Source: Desulfobacterales bacterium (lineage in GTDB: Bacteria; Desulfobacterota; DSM-4660; Desulfatiglandales; B25-G16). Taken from it: 7,205 bases of DNA. The position numbers and the translations under genes were made by a program. The notes beneath the pieces were generated by a model that did not search any database, had not been told where the DNA came from, and saw only the letters and a list, made by a program, of their open reading frames with translations. Shown here in pieces: positions 1 to 6,837 of the stretch (its first letter is position 1; each line of letters begins with the position of its first letter). The stretch spans positions 1 through 7,205 of the forward strand of contig JABXJY010000140.1 of NCBI GenBank assembly GCA_013375385.1, in the 5' to 3' direction.

Positions 1-758
1 GCTTCCGGGGACCCAGCATTTGGGCTAAGATGGTTCCTTCCTCCCTTTATTGCTGTTATAAAGGCCTCTCGCCCACTACCTTTAATTATCATGGCTGCCA
101 GGGAGATAATTGGAATCGAAACTCTGGCAGGAATGAAGTTGGCAACATCGTCGGGGCTCGCCGCAAATTTTCCAAAACTACAATACCTTTCATCCTTGTA
201 GCCGATCATGGAATCAAGGGTGTTTATCATTTTGTAGGCTAAAGCCAGGGGCGCTCCCCCCATTGCTGCAAAAAAGAGGGGGGATATAACTCCATCCACA
301 AGGTTTTCTGAAACGCTTTCCACGGTGCTCCTCATAATACCATGGACATCAAGGGATTCAACATCCCTTCCTACTATATGAGATAACTTGCCTCTTGCCT
401 CATGGAGTTTGTCAAATTTCAATGTTATGTAAATATCCATAGCTGCTGATCTTAAAGATTTGACTGACAATGTATAGTAAATAAGCACAATCTGCATGAT
501 TATATAAAGGGATGGGTGAATAGCCTTGGCAATAAAAAGGACTCCCCATGTTATTACAAATGTGCCAAACACTAGCAATAGAACAAACATGCACCCGGAG
601 GCTTTCAGGCCACAGGGAAATTCTCTAAAATACGGCTCCCATCTCTCGATCCATTTACCCATCCATCTAATTGGATGTGGAAGCCATCTTGGGTCCCCCA
701 AGATTAAATCGAGGAGAAAAGCCATGGGTAATGTATACCAAAAAGGAGCAATTTCCAT
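1..758 (-). CDS. cbiB: Adenosylcobinamide-phosphate synthase CbiB, 3' end cut by window edge
   Basis: CbiB is an inner-membrane enzyme that amidates adenosylcobyric acid with (R)-1-amino-2-propanol phosphate to give adenosylcobinamide phosphate, the substrate of CobU. I translated 252 residues from the ATG at 758; the frame is still open at base 1, and about 65 residues are missing compared with the usual length of roughly 320. Visible family motifs are GDPRWLPHP (residues 21-29), ESVSENLVDGVISPLFF (147-163), NTLDSMIGYK (179-188) and HLSPNAGSPE (243-252). Hydrophobic stretches at about 57-76 and 83-97 look like membrane segments. The start lies one base after the stop of the upstream cobD remnant (TGA-T-ATG), and its Shine-Dalgarno site is poor, so translation is probably coupled. 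A later ATG at 725 would drop the first 11 residues and has no ribosome site. The family call is secure; the exact start is less so. Confidence 0.95.
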   Translation of the reverse strand, partial: MEIAPFWYTLPMAFLLDLILGDPRWLPHPIRWMGKWIERWEPYFREFPCGLKASGCMFVLLLVFGTFVITWGVLFIAKAIHPSLYIIMQIVLIYYTLSVKSLRSAAMDIYITLKFDKLHEARGKLSHIVGRDVESLDVHGIMRSTVESVSENLVDGVISPLFFAAMGGAPLALAYKMINTLDSMIGYKDERYCSFGKFAASPDDVANFIPARVSIPIISLAAMIIKGSGREAFITAIKGGRNHLSPNAGSPE

Positions 759-759
759 A

Positions 760-951
760 TCAGGCAAATATCTCCCGAAGTTTATCGGCAACCATGGCGT
801 TAATCTCTGGGCCTTTGAGGGTAATCCGAACAAACCGATCGGAAAGGCCTTTGAAATTGCTACAATTACGAAGCAAGACTCGACTGTTAGCCATTATCGA
901 ACAGAGTTGGGCAGCCAATATTACGGGCCAGGCCATAGATATCTCCACCAT
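760..951 (-). pseudogene. cobD: C-terminal remnant of threonine-phosphate decarboxylase CobD
   Basis: This 63-codon open frame ends in a sequence typical of the CobD C-terminus: VLLRNCSNFKGLSDRFVRIT at about residues 25-44, then a helix ending DKLREIFA. CobD is a PLP enzyme of about 350-370 residues that decarboxylates L-threonine O-3-phosphate to aminopropanol phosphate, the co-substrate of CbiB. The PLP lysine and the whole large domain are absent, so the fragment cannot be catalytic. It sits directly after cobS, in frame with the cobS stop (TGA 963-961), and its own stop is one base before cbiB. The simplest reading is an internal deletion of a former cobS-cobD-cbiB arrangement. The frame has stayed open and has a fair ribosome site (GGTGGAG, 6 bases before an internal ATG at 936), so a short peptide may still be made and may serve coupling. 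Whether the first 11 or so residues derive from the old CobD start is unclear. Confidence 0.75.
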
Positions 952-960
952 GACCTCTAA

Positions 961-1689
961 TCATTGGTACACTCCTACGCATGCAACCAAAAACAGCCCG
1001 GCCTCCTCAACCTCGGCCATTGCACCCAGCATGTCTCCGGTGATACAGCCCATACGCCTCTTGTAGTAAAAAAGAATGAGCGCAGTCATGAGAATGAATA
1101 AACTGTTGAGCCAGATAGCCTTTAACCCCAACCAACAGGAAAACAGTACAGGCAGAAAGATAATAAATAAGGCATACATGGGGGGCTTATCGGAAAAAAA
1201 ATCGGTGCCTATTCTTCCTTGAGGCCTTCCATACCTTAGAAACTTGATGCCGAACATCATGGCGCCCCGAGAATATCCCGGTATTATAAAAAGGCACAAG
1301 GCCCTATGTTGCACCAAATGTAGTATGCAGGCCCATTTAATGGATAACACAAAAGCAATGGCCGCTAGCCCCATAACACCAATGCGGGTATCTCTCATAA
1401 TCGACAAAACCTGCTCGGGAGACCTATGGCTGAAAAAACCATCAGCCGTGTCTCCCAATCCATCCAGGTGCAGTCCTCCAGAAAGGATAACAATAAGCAA
1501 AACATCGAGCAAGGCAACGATAATGTCTGGCCATAATATGGAAAAAATATAATCTCCAAGCATAAGTATCAACCCAATGGTCAGTCCGACAACAGGAAAC
1601 CAAGGTATTATTTTCGGGGCATCGAAGTCTCGAGACTTGCCGAGCGGCAGGATCGTCAGAAATTGTAATGCGGAAATCAAGTATTTCAT
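961..1689 (-). CDS. cobS: Adenosylcobinamide-GDP ribazoletransferase (cobalamin synthase) CobS
   Basis: CobS is an inner-membrane enzyme that joins adenosylcobinamide-GDP to alpha-ribazole (or its 5'-phosphate), closing the nucleotide loop. The 242-residue product has the normal family length (about 245-250). Diagnostic motifs are HLDGLGDTADG (residues 74-84), an acidic site thought to bind divalent metal, RDTRIG (99-104), GYSR (138-141) and GCITGDMLGA (214-223). Hydrophobic segments at about 31-48, 55-71, 107-121, 170-186 and 192-208 fit a polytopic membrane protein. The start MKYLISALQFLTILPLG is typical of the family. An AAGGA ribosome site lies 11 bases upstream, which is rather long spacing. 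The gene follows cobT by 35 bases and supplies the last assembly step for the products of cobU and cobT. No lesion is visible. Confidence 0.97.
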   Translation of the reverse strand: MKYLISALQFLTILPLGKSRDFDAPKIIPWFPVVGLTIGLILMLGDYIFSILWPDIIVALLDVLLIVILSGGLHLDGLGDTADGFFSHRSPEQVLSIMRDTRIGVMGLAAIAFVLSIKWACILHLVQHRALCLFIIPGYSRGAMMFGIKFLRYGRPQGRIGTDFFSDKPPMYALFIIFLPVLFSCWLGLKAIWLNSLFILMTALILFYYKRRMGCITGDMLGAMAEVEEAGLFLVACVGVYQ

Positions 1690-1724
1690 AAAGCTCTATG
1701 TCCTTGGGGCTTTTGTCCTTAAAA

Positions 1725-2789
1725 TTACATATTCTTGCTTACATCAGCTTCCTCAAAGGTCAAAACCTCGTTAATTATGCGCACCCCGGCCTCAATAATA
1801 TGCATAGCCAATGCGGCTCCAGTACCTTCTCCTAACCTCATTCCAAGATCAAGGATTGGGGAAAGACTCAAATGATCAAGCATAACTTTATGGCCCTGTT
1901 CAACTGATAGATGACCTGCAAATATGTAGTCTGTGACTGGAGGGCATAGCCCATGGGCCACAAGGGTACCGGCGCCTGAGATAAAGCCATCGATCACCAC
2001 AGGCTTTTTAAAAAATGCTGCTGCCAATACAGCTCCTGCAATAGCTCCTATTTCAAAGCCTCCTACCTTTGACAAGACATCCAGAGGATCATCCGGGTTC
2101 GGGTTGTTTATCTCAATACCCTTTTTTATAGCCTGGCACTTTCTTTTAAGGCCATCATCGTCGAGTCCTGCTCCACGCCCGGTCATCCTTTCCACAGGAG
2201 TTCTAGTTATGACTGTCCCAATGGCACTTGAAGGCGATGTATTGCCGATTCCCATATCGCCAGTACCAAGGAGTTCCACCCCCTCTTCAAAAAGCTCCTT
2301 GGCTGCTTTGTATCCATTCAAAATGCTGGCCTCTGCCTGCTCCTTTGTCATGGCAGGTCCTTTGCTGAAGTCATTGGTTCCTCTTGCAATCTTCCTGACA
2401 ATCAAACGGCCACCTTCAGAGGTTTGCGGGGGTATATCAGGGATGATTCCTGCATCTATCACTATGACCTGGGCCCCAATTTGACGGGAGAGGACATTGA
2501 TCCCTGCTCCTCCCCTCAGGAAGGTTTTCACCATCTCACCAGTTACAACCTGGGGGTAGGCGCTTGCACCAGATGCCGCTATACCATGGTCACCTGCCAT
2601 AACCAGGAAGGCTTTTTTGTCTACTGAAGGGGTTAATATCCTTCCGATTCCGCACAGCCGCTCTCCGATAACATGAAGCTCTCCCAATGCCCTTTGGGGC
2701 ATTACTAATTGGGCCGTGCGCCTCCTGGCCCGATCAATAAATTCCTTGTCTACTCCTTCGATGCCTGAGATTATCTCCGATAAATTCAT
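1725..2789 (-). CDS. cobT: Nicotinate-nucleotide:dimethylbenzimidazole phosphoribosyltransferase CobT
   Basis: CobT transfers phosphoribose from nicotinate mononucleotide to a lower-ligand base such as 5,6-dimethylbenzimidazole, giving alpha-ribazole 5'-phosphate in the cytosol. From the ATG at 2789 the protein is 354 residues, close to the 356 of the Salmonella enzyme. Visible motifs, numbered from this start, are AGDHGI (65-70), GDMGIGNTS (177-185), GRGAGLDD (204-211), VIDGFISGAG (265-274) and GMRLGEGTGAA (316-326). The glutamate in the last motif (E321) matches the catalytic base, E317 in Salmonella. An in-frame TTG at 2807 would add six residues, but the ribosome site AGGAAG (2797-2802) overlaps those codons and fits the ATG with about 9 bases of spacing. 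The gene lies between cobU and cobS and encodes a soluble enzyme. Which base it activates cannot be read from the sequence. Confidence 0.98.
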   Translation of the reverse strand: MNLSEIISGIEGVDKEFIDRARRRTAQLVMPQRALGELHVIGERLCGIGRILTPSVDKKAFLVMAGDHGIAASGASAYPQVVTGEMVKTFLRGGAGINVLSRQIGAQVIVIDAGIIPDIPPQTSEGGRLIVRKIARGTNDFSKGPAMTKEQAEASILNGYKAAKELFEEGVELLGTGDMGIGNTSPSSAIGTVITRTPVERMTGRGAGLDDDGLKRKCQAIKKGIEINNPNPDDPLDVLSKVGGFEIGAIAGAVLAAAFFKKPVVIDGFISGAGTLVAHGLCPPVTDYIFAGHLSVEQGHKVMLDHLSLSPILDLGMRLGEGTGAALAMHIIEAGVRIINEVLTFEEADVSKNM

Positions 2790-2796
2790 CGTATGT

Positions 2797-2802
2797 CTTC
2801 CT
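2797..2802 (-). promoter_or_regulatory. Ribosome binding site that decides the cobT start
   Basis: The minus strand reads AGGAAG within a GAGAGGAAGA run, ending 8-9 bases before the ATG at 2789. It lies inside the codons that a TTG start at 2807 would use, which favours the ATG. Confidence 0.7.
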
Positions 2803-2858
2803 CTCAATTATTTTGTTGAAACTCGATCTACTTATACCTAATTCTGGGTCCCAAAATA

Positions 2859-3389
2859 CTATCTAAGCTTTCCTTTTATTACATGTGGCAGGCCTGCAAC
2901 GGTCAGCACCACGGTATCAGAACATGCAGCCACCCTTTGATTCACAAGCCCTACAATGTCACGAAATATCCTGGCGATCTTATTTTCAGGCACAATCCCT
3001 GCACCTACCTCATTTGAGACAACTATAATGGATTGTGGAACTTTTTGGATCAATTCAATCAGATCCTCTACCCGGGATAAAATCTGTTCTTCTCCTTCGC
3101 CATCCATTAATAGGTTGCTGACCCATAAGGTCAAACAATCTATGAGAATAACCTCGGCTTGGGATCTTAAAGACTCCACGGCTTCCGTAAGTTTTTTAGG
3201 CTCTTCTATCGTTTTCCAATCAGAGCCTCGAGCCTCTCTATGCCTTGAAATACGCCGTTTCATCTCATCGTCAAGCGCCTCACAGGTAGCCAAAAAAACC
3301 TTTTGCCTAAAATGTCTATTTGCATAATCGAGGGCAAAACTGCTCTTCCCGCTTCTACAACCACCAATTACTAGAATTGTCTCTTTCAC
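2859..3389 (-). CDS. cobU: Adenosylcobinamide kinase / adenosylcobinamide-phosphate guanylyltransferase CobU
   Basis: CobU phosphorylates adenosylcobinamide and then guanylylates the phosphate, giving adenosylcobinamide-GDP for CobS. The GTG start at 3389 gives 176 residues (Salmonella CobU has 181). Motifs numbered from that start: P-loop GGCRSGKS (9-16); RISRHREARG (46-55), in which H50 fits the histidine that carries GMP in Salmonella (H46); DCLTLWVSNLL (84-94); and VSNEVGAGIVP (124-134). All expected catalytic elements are present. A TTG at 3428 in the same frame would add 13 residues that look unlike the family, and the strong ribosome site AAAGGAA (3397-3403), 7 bases before the GTG, settles the start. 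The gene begins 42 bases after the stop of the decayed receptor gene and ends 69 bases before cobT, with no terminator between, so cobU, cobT and cobS probably form one transcription unit. Confidence 0.97.
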   Translation of the reverse strand: MKETILVIGGCRSGKSSFALDYANRHFRQKVFLATCEALDDEMKRRISRHREARGSDWKTIEEPKKLTEAVESLRSQAEVILIDCLTLWVSNLLMDGEGEEQILSRVEDLIELIQKVPQSIIVVSNEVGAGIVPENKIARIFRDIVGLVNQRVAACSDTVVLTVAGLPHVIKGKLR

Positions 3390-3396
3390 AGCAAAA

Positions 3397-3403
3397 TTCC
3401 TTT
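3397..3403 (-). promoter_or_regulatory. Ribosome binding site that decides the cobU GTG start
   Basis: The minus strand reads AAAGGAA followed by a 7-base spacer and GTG at 3389. This places initiation just before the beta strand that leads into the P-loop, as in other CobU proteins, and argues against the upstream TTG. Confidence 0.75.
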
Positions 3404-3431
3404 GGTCTTGATACGAAGGACTGCTCAATCC

Positions 3432-4440
3432 CTAAAAAATAAAGGAAAGCCCTGCCTTAAAGCTCCTTCCCGGCAATGGGTAATAGACATTATATTCGGG
3501 GTTTTCAAGCCAGTCTTCATACCCCAGCGTAGAGTACTCCTCGTTAAACAGGTTTTCTACACCTACAAAGGCTGAAAGCTTCTATTTATGATTTGTGGGC
3601 CTATAACGAAGTAAAATATCCACCAAAGAGTAGTCTGACAACTTCTCTCCATTATTGTTTTTGTCATCCCCCAGATAGCATTCGCCTGTATGCCGAAGCT
3701 CAGGGCCAGCGAAAAGTCGTAGGGAAGGAATAATTCCAAGCCAGAAAAGGCCTTGTAATTGGGAACCAAAGGAATTTCTTTGTCATTATAAACCCCCTTT
3801 GTAAATCTTGCCTCCTGATAGGTGTAATTACCATAGATATTGGCTTTTTTTCTTCGGGTGATACCATAATGAGAGGCTGTAGTTCATAGCTTTTTCCATA
3901 CCCAAATCTGGATTTGGTACGGTAGTGCTGCTCTCGTAGTATCGCTGGAGGAACGTGGGAGTGTTACTTGTCCTGATGCCTGCAAGCTGAAGGCTGAAGT
4001 TCGCCCGATCATATGCAAGCCTAACTTCAGGGTTCTCCGCCGGGTCATATTCGGAGTAGACATTCCACCTCAGCCCCAAACGCAGCTTTATGGGCGGACC
4101 TCCAAGCGGGATTTCCTTTGAAGCATACAGGCCGTATTTTTCCTCCTGCTCGGATTTGACCTTACTGCCACTGACCTGAACGATCTCAAAATCCAGCCAT
4201 GTGTTAATTGACCCATATCTGCCAATTGGAATTGGTGATTTCAAATCCTGCTTGACTGACCAACTTTCCAGGAGGGTTTCTAAAGCCCTATCCATATAGG
4301 AACCACGAAGGCTAACCGATGATTCAGTTGCATGTACTCCTGGTATGTGATTTAGCAGCTCTACTATTGTCCTGACATTCATCTTCTTGATGTCTTGGGC
4401 GGTTATTACCATTCTCTCTGTGTCTTTTTTCTCTTCCTCT
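3432..4440 (-). pseudogene. Decayed TonB-dependent outer-membrane receptor, BtuB-like
   Basis: The reading frame starts inside a receptor plug domain (VITAQDIKKMNVRTIVELLN, then IPGV and SVSLRGSYMDRA), so signal peptide and TonB box are missing. Near 4262 it jumps to a late part of the beta barrel, with the end of the plug and most of the barrel deleted. A run of seven A residues (minus strand, 3845-3851) shifts the frame; with six, the barrel would continue as KANIYGNYTYQEARF. A second shift near 3680-3690 restores the original frame (GECYLGDDKNNNGEKLSDYS). A TAG at 3582-3584 then interrupts NHK/KLSAFVGVENLFNEEY. The end, YYPLPGRSFKAGLSFIF, finishes in phenylalanine as expected for an outer-membrane barrel. 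About 330 residues remain of an expected 600-650. Its position behind a cobalamin riboswitch relic and before cobU suggests it once imported corrinoids. It is clearly non-functional if the sequence is correct. Confidence 0.9.
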
Positions 4441-4570
4441 GGTCTTGAGATGGCGGGCGTTCTCAGGACAAAGAACACAAGAGGTTCTTCACACCATATC
4501 TCCCAGCTTTCCCAACTCCCCCTGGCTCGCCTTCCCAATCCCACTAAGCGGGACCAGTGACTTTGAAAAA
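4441..4570 (-). promoter_or_regulatory. Relic of a cobalamin riboswitch and terminator (leader C)
   Basis: The 21 bases at 4522-4542 are identical to 6870-6890 in the intact btuB riboswitch, and similarity continues through the CCACTGG-type block near 4553. The 3' B12-box region is degraded: the motif before AGACC is replaced by AAGCTGGGAGATATGG. The 5' half of the aptamer (GGGAA, GCGGTGAGAAGCCGC, GCTGTAA) is absent. At 4441-4458, 18 bases equal the 5' arm and loop of btuB terminator A (6764-6781), but the 3' arm and T-run are gone, and the sequence joins directly to the decayed receptor. A weak hairpin at 4459-4477 may be what remains of the loop-13 hairpin. Neither ligand sensing nor termination seems possible. 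Confidence 0.82.
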
Positions 4571-4583
4571 ATATCGCGAACTC

Positions 4584-4612
4584 TAGTTACAAATAGCCTT
4601 TTGAATTGTCAA
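4584..4612 (-). promoter_or_regulatory. Possible sigma-70 promoter upstream of the riboswitch relic
   Basis: The minus strand has a perfect -35 hexamer TTGACA (4607-4612) and, after a 17-base spacer, TAACTA (4584-4589) as a poor -10. Transcription would start near 4577, just before the remaining 3' half of the aptamer. If active it would drive the decayed receptor and cobUTS. The weak -10 makes this tentative. Confidence 0.35.
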
Positions 4613-4695
4613 TTCTTTTATGAGAACCCAAAGAACCAGCATCAGATTTCTTTAGACTGCTTCAGGCTTTTTTCAGGGCTTAGGAAGCGCACTTC

Positions 4696-6642
4696 TCAGT
4701 ATCTGACCTTCACGCCGAGGTATCCCGAAAGGCCTGGGGTCGCATAACTCCATGCCTCTTCATATTCTTCATCAAAAAGGTTGTCGATTCGGCCATACAG
4801 CTGTATGTAATCAGTGATATCATAATGCGCTGAAAGGTTGACTACCATATAGGAATCGAGTTTGTCTACCGGGTTTCCATCCCTATCACCGGCACCTGGA
4901 ACGGCTTTTCTGTCATCAACCCAGTACAGATCTATGTTTAGGAGAACTTTCACAATAGGGCGATATCTGGCGTTCAAATAGATCTTATTCAGGGGACGAC
5001 GGACAAGCCGCTCACCTTCAGGGTCTTCCGTATCATTGTACGTATAATTTAGAAGGAGATCGACTGAAACAGGTGTCCATCCCACAAATGCCTCAATACC
5101 TTTGGTCTTCGTTTTGCCAGGCAGTTGGGTATACTTCCAGGTGGCAAAGTCATAACCAATGCGATCTGTATAGGTCGTACTAAAGTAAGTCAGGCCAAAT
5201 CTGATTTTCTTATCTATCAGACCCTGTTCAAAACCGATATCCCATCCTTCACTCTCCTCGGGTTTCAGTGTTTCACTGCCATAGGCGGAAAAGAGCTCAA
5301 AGAGCGAAGGTGCCCGGAATCCCGTTCCGTAACTTGCCTTGAGGGTAGTCCCTGTTTGGCTTATAGTGTACGACGGTGCGAGCCGGTACGTGGTTTCGCT
5401 ACCAGAACGGTCGTGATCATCGGAACGTAGGCCCCCTACAATAACTAGATTGTCGCCTATGAACAACTGGTCATGGGCCCACAGACTCGTTGTTTCCGCT
5501 TCCTTATCATGGAGGTTAGAAGAATCGCTATCCATGGTTTCATTAAAATGGGTAGCACCAAATGATAAGATGTTAATGTCGTTGAAGTTCAATCCACCCT
5601 GCCATCCCAGTTCCCAGGTCTCGCCATCATAATCGTACCATTTTATCCCGTCATTGTCGAAACTCTCTCTTTCCTGGTTGGATACTTGGTAGAAAAGGTT
5701 GGACTCAAAAACCCTGTCGAAAAAATAGTTATGGACATTAATCCTGCCAAAAGACTGATCACTTGTTGTCTTCCGCTCCTTTTTGCCAGTGGGATCAGGT
5801 AAAGAGGTCACCGGATCAAACCTGTCACCACTATATCCCGTCAAAAAGTTCCAGTCATCGAGTTCAGCTTCGGAGGCTAAATTCCGCACAGTAGCGTTGA
5901 TATCGAAATCTGGTGTGATATCGACTCCAAGTTTCGCCGACACGGTGGTGTTTTCCCAGCCATCATCTTCGGATGTATTGCCTGCGTGAGGAATTCGGTC
6001 ATTGTCGTCGTTGGCCACTGAGAATCCGTCTGTATCAACCCGCGATGCCACTAAAGAGAAATTGAACTTATCCAGTGCGCCTGACGCACCGCCATAGTAT
6101 TTCCATGTGTTGTACGATCCGCCTTCAAGTCCCGCATGGATGGAGGGTTTCCCTCTCCCTTTTTTGGTAATGATATTGATGACACCTGCTGTGGCATTAC
6201 TCCCATAAAGAACACTCAAGGGCCCCCTGACAATCTCGATGCGTTCGATATTATCAACCGTCAAGTTGGCAAGATCTGCACCTCGATCTGGGCTTGATGG
6301 GTCATTAAACATGATTCCGTCAACGAGGATAAGTGTATTCTTGGAGTCGGCGCCCCGCATAAATACTGATGTCTCCTTTCCCAGTCCCCCGGTGGCAGCC
6401 ACATCTATTCCCGGAGTACCCTTCAGAACTTCCTCAACAGTAGTCTGTTTTTTGGCTTCGATATCTTCAGCCGTAATCACGGTGACGGAACTGCCGCCGA
6501 TCTGTTCTAATGTTGCCTCTGTCCGCGTAGCGGTCACCACCACCTCCTCCAATGCTATGAGTTCCTCTTGGCCCTCTTCAGCCCGGATGTGTCCAGGCAG
6601 GGCCAAGAGCATAATTATGCCTGCTATCATCAGCTTTTTCAT
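4696..6642 (-). CDS. btuB: TonB-dependent cobalamin/corrinoid outer-membrane receptor BtuB
   Basis: This is a 648-residue outer-membrane receptor that would bind cobalamin or cobinamide outside the cell and pass it into the periplasm using TonB energy. Residues 1-21 form a signal peptide (MKKLMIAGIIMLLALPG..., cleavage likely after A21). The TonB box lies at about 31-37 (LEEVVVTATR at 31-40). The plug domain, about 41-160, shows VTVITAEDI, VEEVLKGTPGIDV, VFMRGADSKNTLILVDG, IERIEIVRGPLSVLYGSNA and TAGVINIITKKG, close to the BtuB pattern. The rest is a beta barrel containing the receptor signature GTGFRAPSLFELF and the end RIDNLFDEEY...YLGVKVRY, with a terminal aromatic residue. The ATG has a strong AAGGAGG ribosome site. 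The upstream cobalamin riboswitches support corrinoid as substrate. An aspartate-rich loop (ANDDNDR) recalls calcium-binding loops of E. coli BtuB, but that is a guess. Corrinoid preference cannot be read. Confidence 0.95.
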   Translation of the reverse strand: MKKLMIAGIIMLLALPGHIRAEEGQEELIALEEVVVTATRTEATLEQIGGSSVTVITAEDIEAKKQTTVEEVLKGTPGIDVAATGGLGKETSVFMRGADSKNTLILVDGIMFNDPSSPDRGADLANLTVDNIERIEIVRGPLSVLYGSNATAGVINIITKKGRGKPSIHAGLEGGSYNTWKYYGGASGALDKFNFSLVASRVDTDGFSVANDDNDRIPHAGNTSEDDGWENTTVSAKLGVDITPDFDINATVRNLASEAELDDWNFLTGYSGDRFDPVTSLPDPTGKKERKTTSDQSFGRINVHNYFFDRVFESNLFYQVSNQERESFDNDGIKWYDYDGETWELGWQGGLNFNDINILSFGATHFNETMDSDSSNLHDKEAETTSLWAHDQLFIGDNLVIVGGLRSDDHDRSGSETTYRLAPSYTISQTGTTLKASYGTGFRAPSLFELFSAYGSETLKPEESEGWDIGFEQGLIDKKIRFGLTYFSTTYTDRIGYDFATWKYTQLPGKTKTKGIEAFVGWTPVSVDLLLNYTYNDTEDPEGERLVRRPLNKIYLNARYRPIVKVLLNIDLYWVDDRKAVPGAGDRDGNPVDKLDSYMVVNLSAHYDITDYIQLYGRIDNLFDEEYEEAWSYATPGLSGYLGVKVRY

Positions 6643-6731
6643 CCTTGCCCTCCTTTTTCTCTTCTAAATTTACTCATCTTCCTTGTTCGCCTTTTAGTAC
6701 TTCCCCTGCTAATCCCTGTTCTGCCTTTCAT
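6639..6731 (-). CDS. Possible 30-residue basic leader peptide overlapping the btuB start
   Basis: Between terminator A and btuB an ATG at 6731 opens a 30-codon frame whose TGA (6641-6639) overlaps the btuB ATG as ATGA, the usual layout for translational coupling. The peptide starts MKGRTGISRGSTKRRTRKMS and has 12 Lys or Arg residues and one Glu. An AAGGGGGTGA run resembling the anti-SD complement lies immediately before the ATG, probably too close for efficient initiation. The leader is purine-rich, which alone favours a stop-free Arg/Lys/Gly frame, so the ORF may be a by-product of composition. No known family is recognised. Confidence 0.25.
   Translation of the reverse strand: MKGRTGISRGSTKRRTRKMSKFRREKGGQG
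6649..6655 (-). promoter_or_regulatory. Strong btuB ribosome binding site
   Basis: AAGGAGG on the minus strand, 6 bases before the btuB ATG at 6642. It is not part of the terminator A or loop-13 hairpins, so the visible regulation points to termination and not to occlusion of the ribosome site. Confidence 0.85.
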
Positions 6732-6747
6732 CACCCCCTTTCCCCAT

Positions 6748-6782
6748 AAAAAAGCCCGCCATCGGTCTTGAGATGGCGGGCT
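6748..6782 (-). terminator. Intrinsic terminator A, expression platform of the proximal riboswitch
   Basis: On the minus strand a perfect 10-bp stem, GCCCGCCATC with GATGGCGGGC (6772-6781 and 6754-6763), closes an 8-base loop and is followed by six T residues (6748-6753). It lies between the proximal aptamer and btuB, so its formation would stop transcription before the gene. Its 5' arm and loop (6763-6773) complement the loop and 3' arm of the upstream hairpin at 6809-6826 with a single bulge, which gives an antiterminator alternative. Confidence 0.92.
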
Positions 6783-6808
6783 GAAAAATCCCTTCAACAA
6801 CTGCTCCC

Positions 6809-6826
6809 ATTCTCAGACCGGAGAAT
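6809..6826 (-). promoter_or_regulatory. Loop-13-type hairpin and antiterminator arm of riboswitch A
   Basis: The minus strand folds ATTCTC-CGGTCT-GAGAAT, a 6-bp stem with a 6-base loop, 11 bases past the aptamer. The segment CGGTCTGAGA (6811-6820) can instead pair with TCTCAAGACCG of terminator A (6763-6773), with one bulged A. By position it corresponds to the P13/L13 hairpin that docks on the aptamer in cobalamin riboswitches. The identical loop in copy B supports this. Confidence 0.7.
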
Positions 6827-6837
6827 ATTAAGGGCTC

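Noticed and set aside
412..594. 60-codon minus-strand open frame within cbiB
   Set aside because: Out of frame with the CbiB sequence, whose motifs run through this stretch.
526..1066. Long plus-strand open frames over the cbiB/cobS region
   Set aside because: They are antisense to CbiB, the CobD stub and CobS, which have clear family motifs on the minus strand; the plus-strand translations resemble no family.
1933..2484. 183-codon plus-strand open frame inside cobT
   Set aside because: Mirror frame of a strongly conserved CobT; proline- and serine-rich translation with no recognisable domain.
2840..2860. Palindrome around GGGACCC in the cobU-cobT gap as a terminator
   Set aside because: The symmetry leaves almost no loop and no T-run follows on the minus strand; cobT is expected to be co-transcribed with cobU.
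3582..3584. In-frame TAG in the second receptor as a possible pyrrolysine codon
   Set aside because: The gene also has a large deletion and two frameshifts, and receptors are not pyrrolysine proteins; decay explains it.
4441..4544. N-terminal extension of the decayed receptor's open frame (MGLGRRARGSWES...)
   Set aside because: These codons are a translation of the riboswitch relic and terminator arm, not of receptor sequence.
4561..4695. Terminator after btuB
   Set aside because: I found only short AT-rich inverted repeats (AAAGAA/TTCTTT) and no GC stem followed by T residues, so read-through from btuB cannot be excluded.
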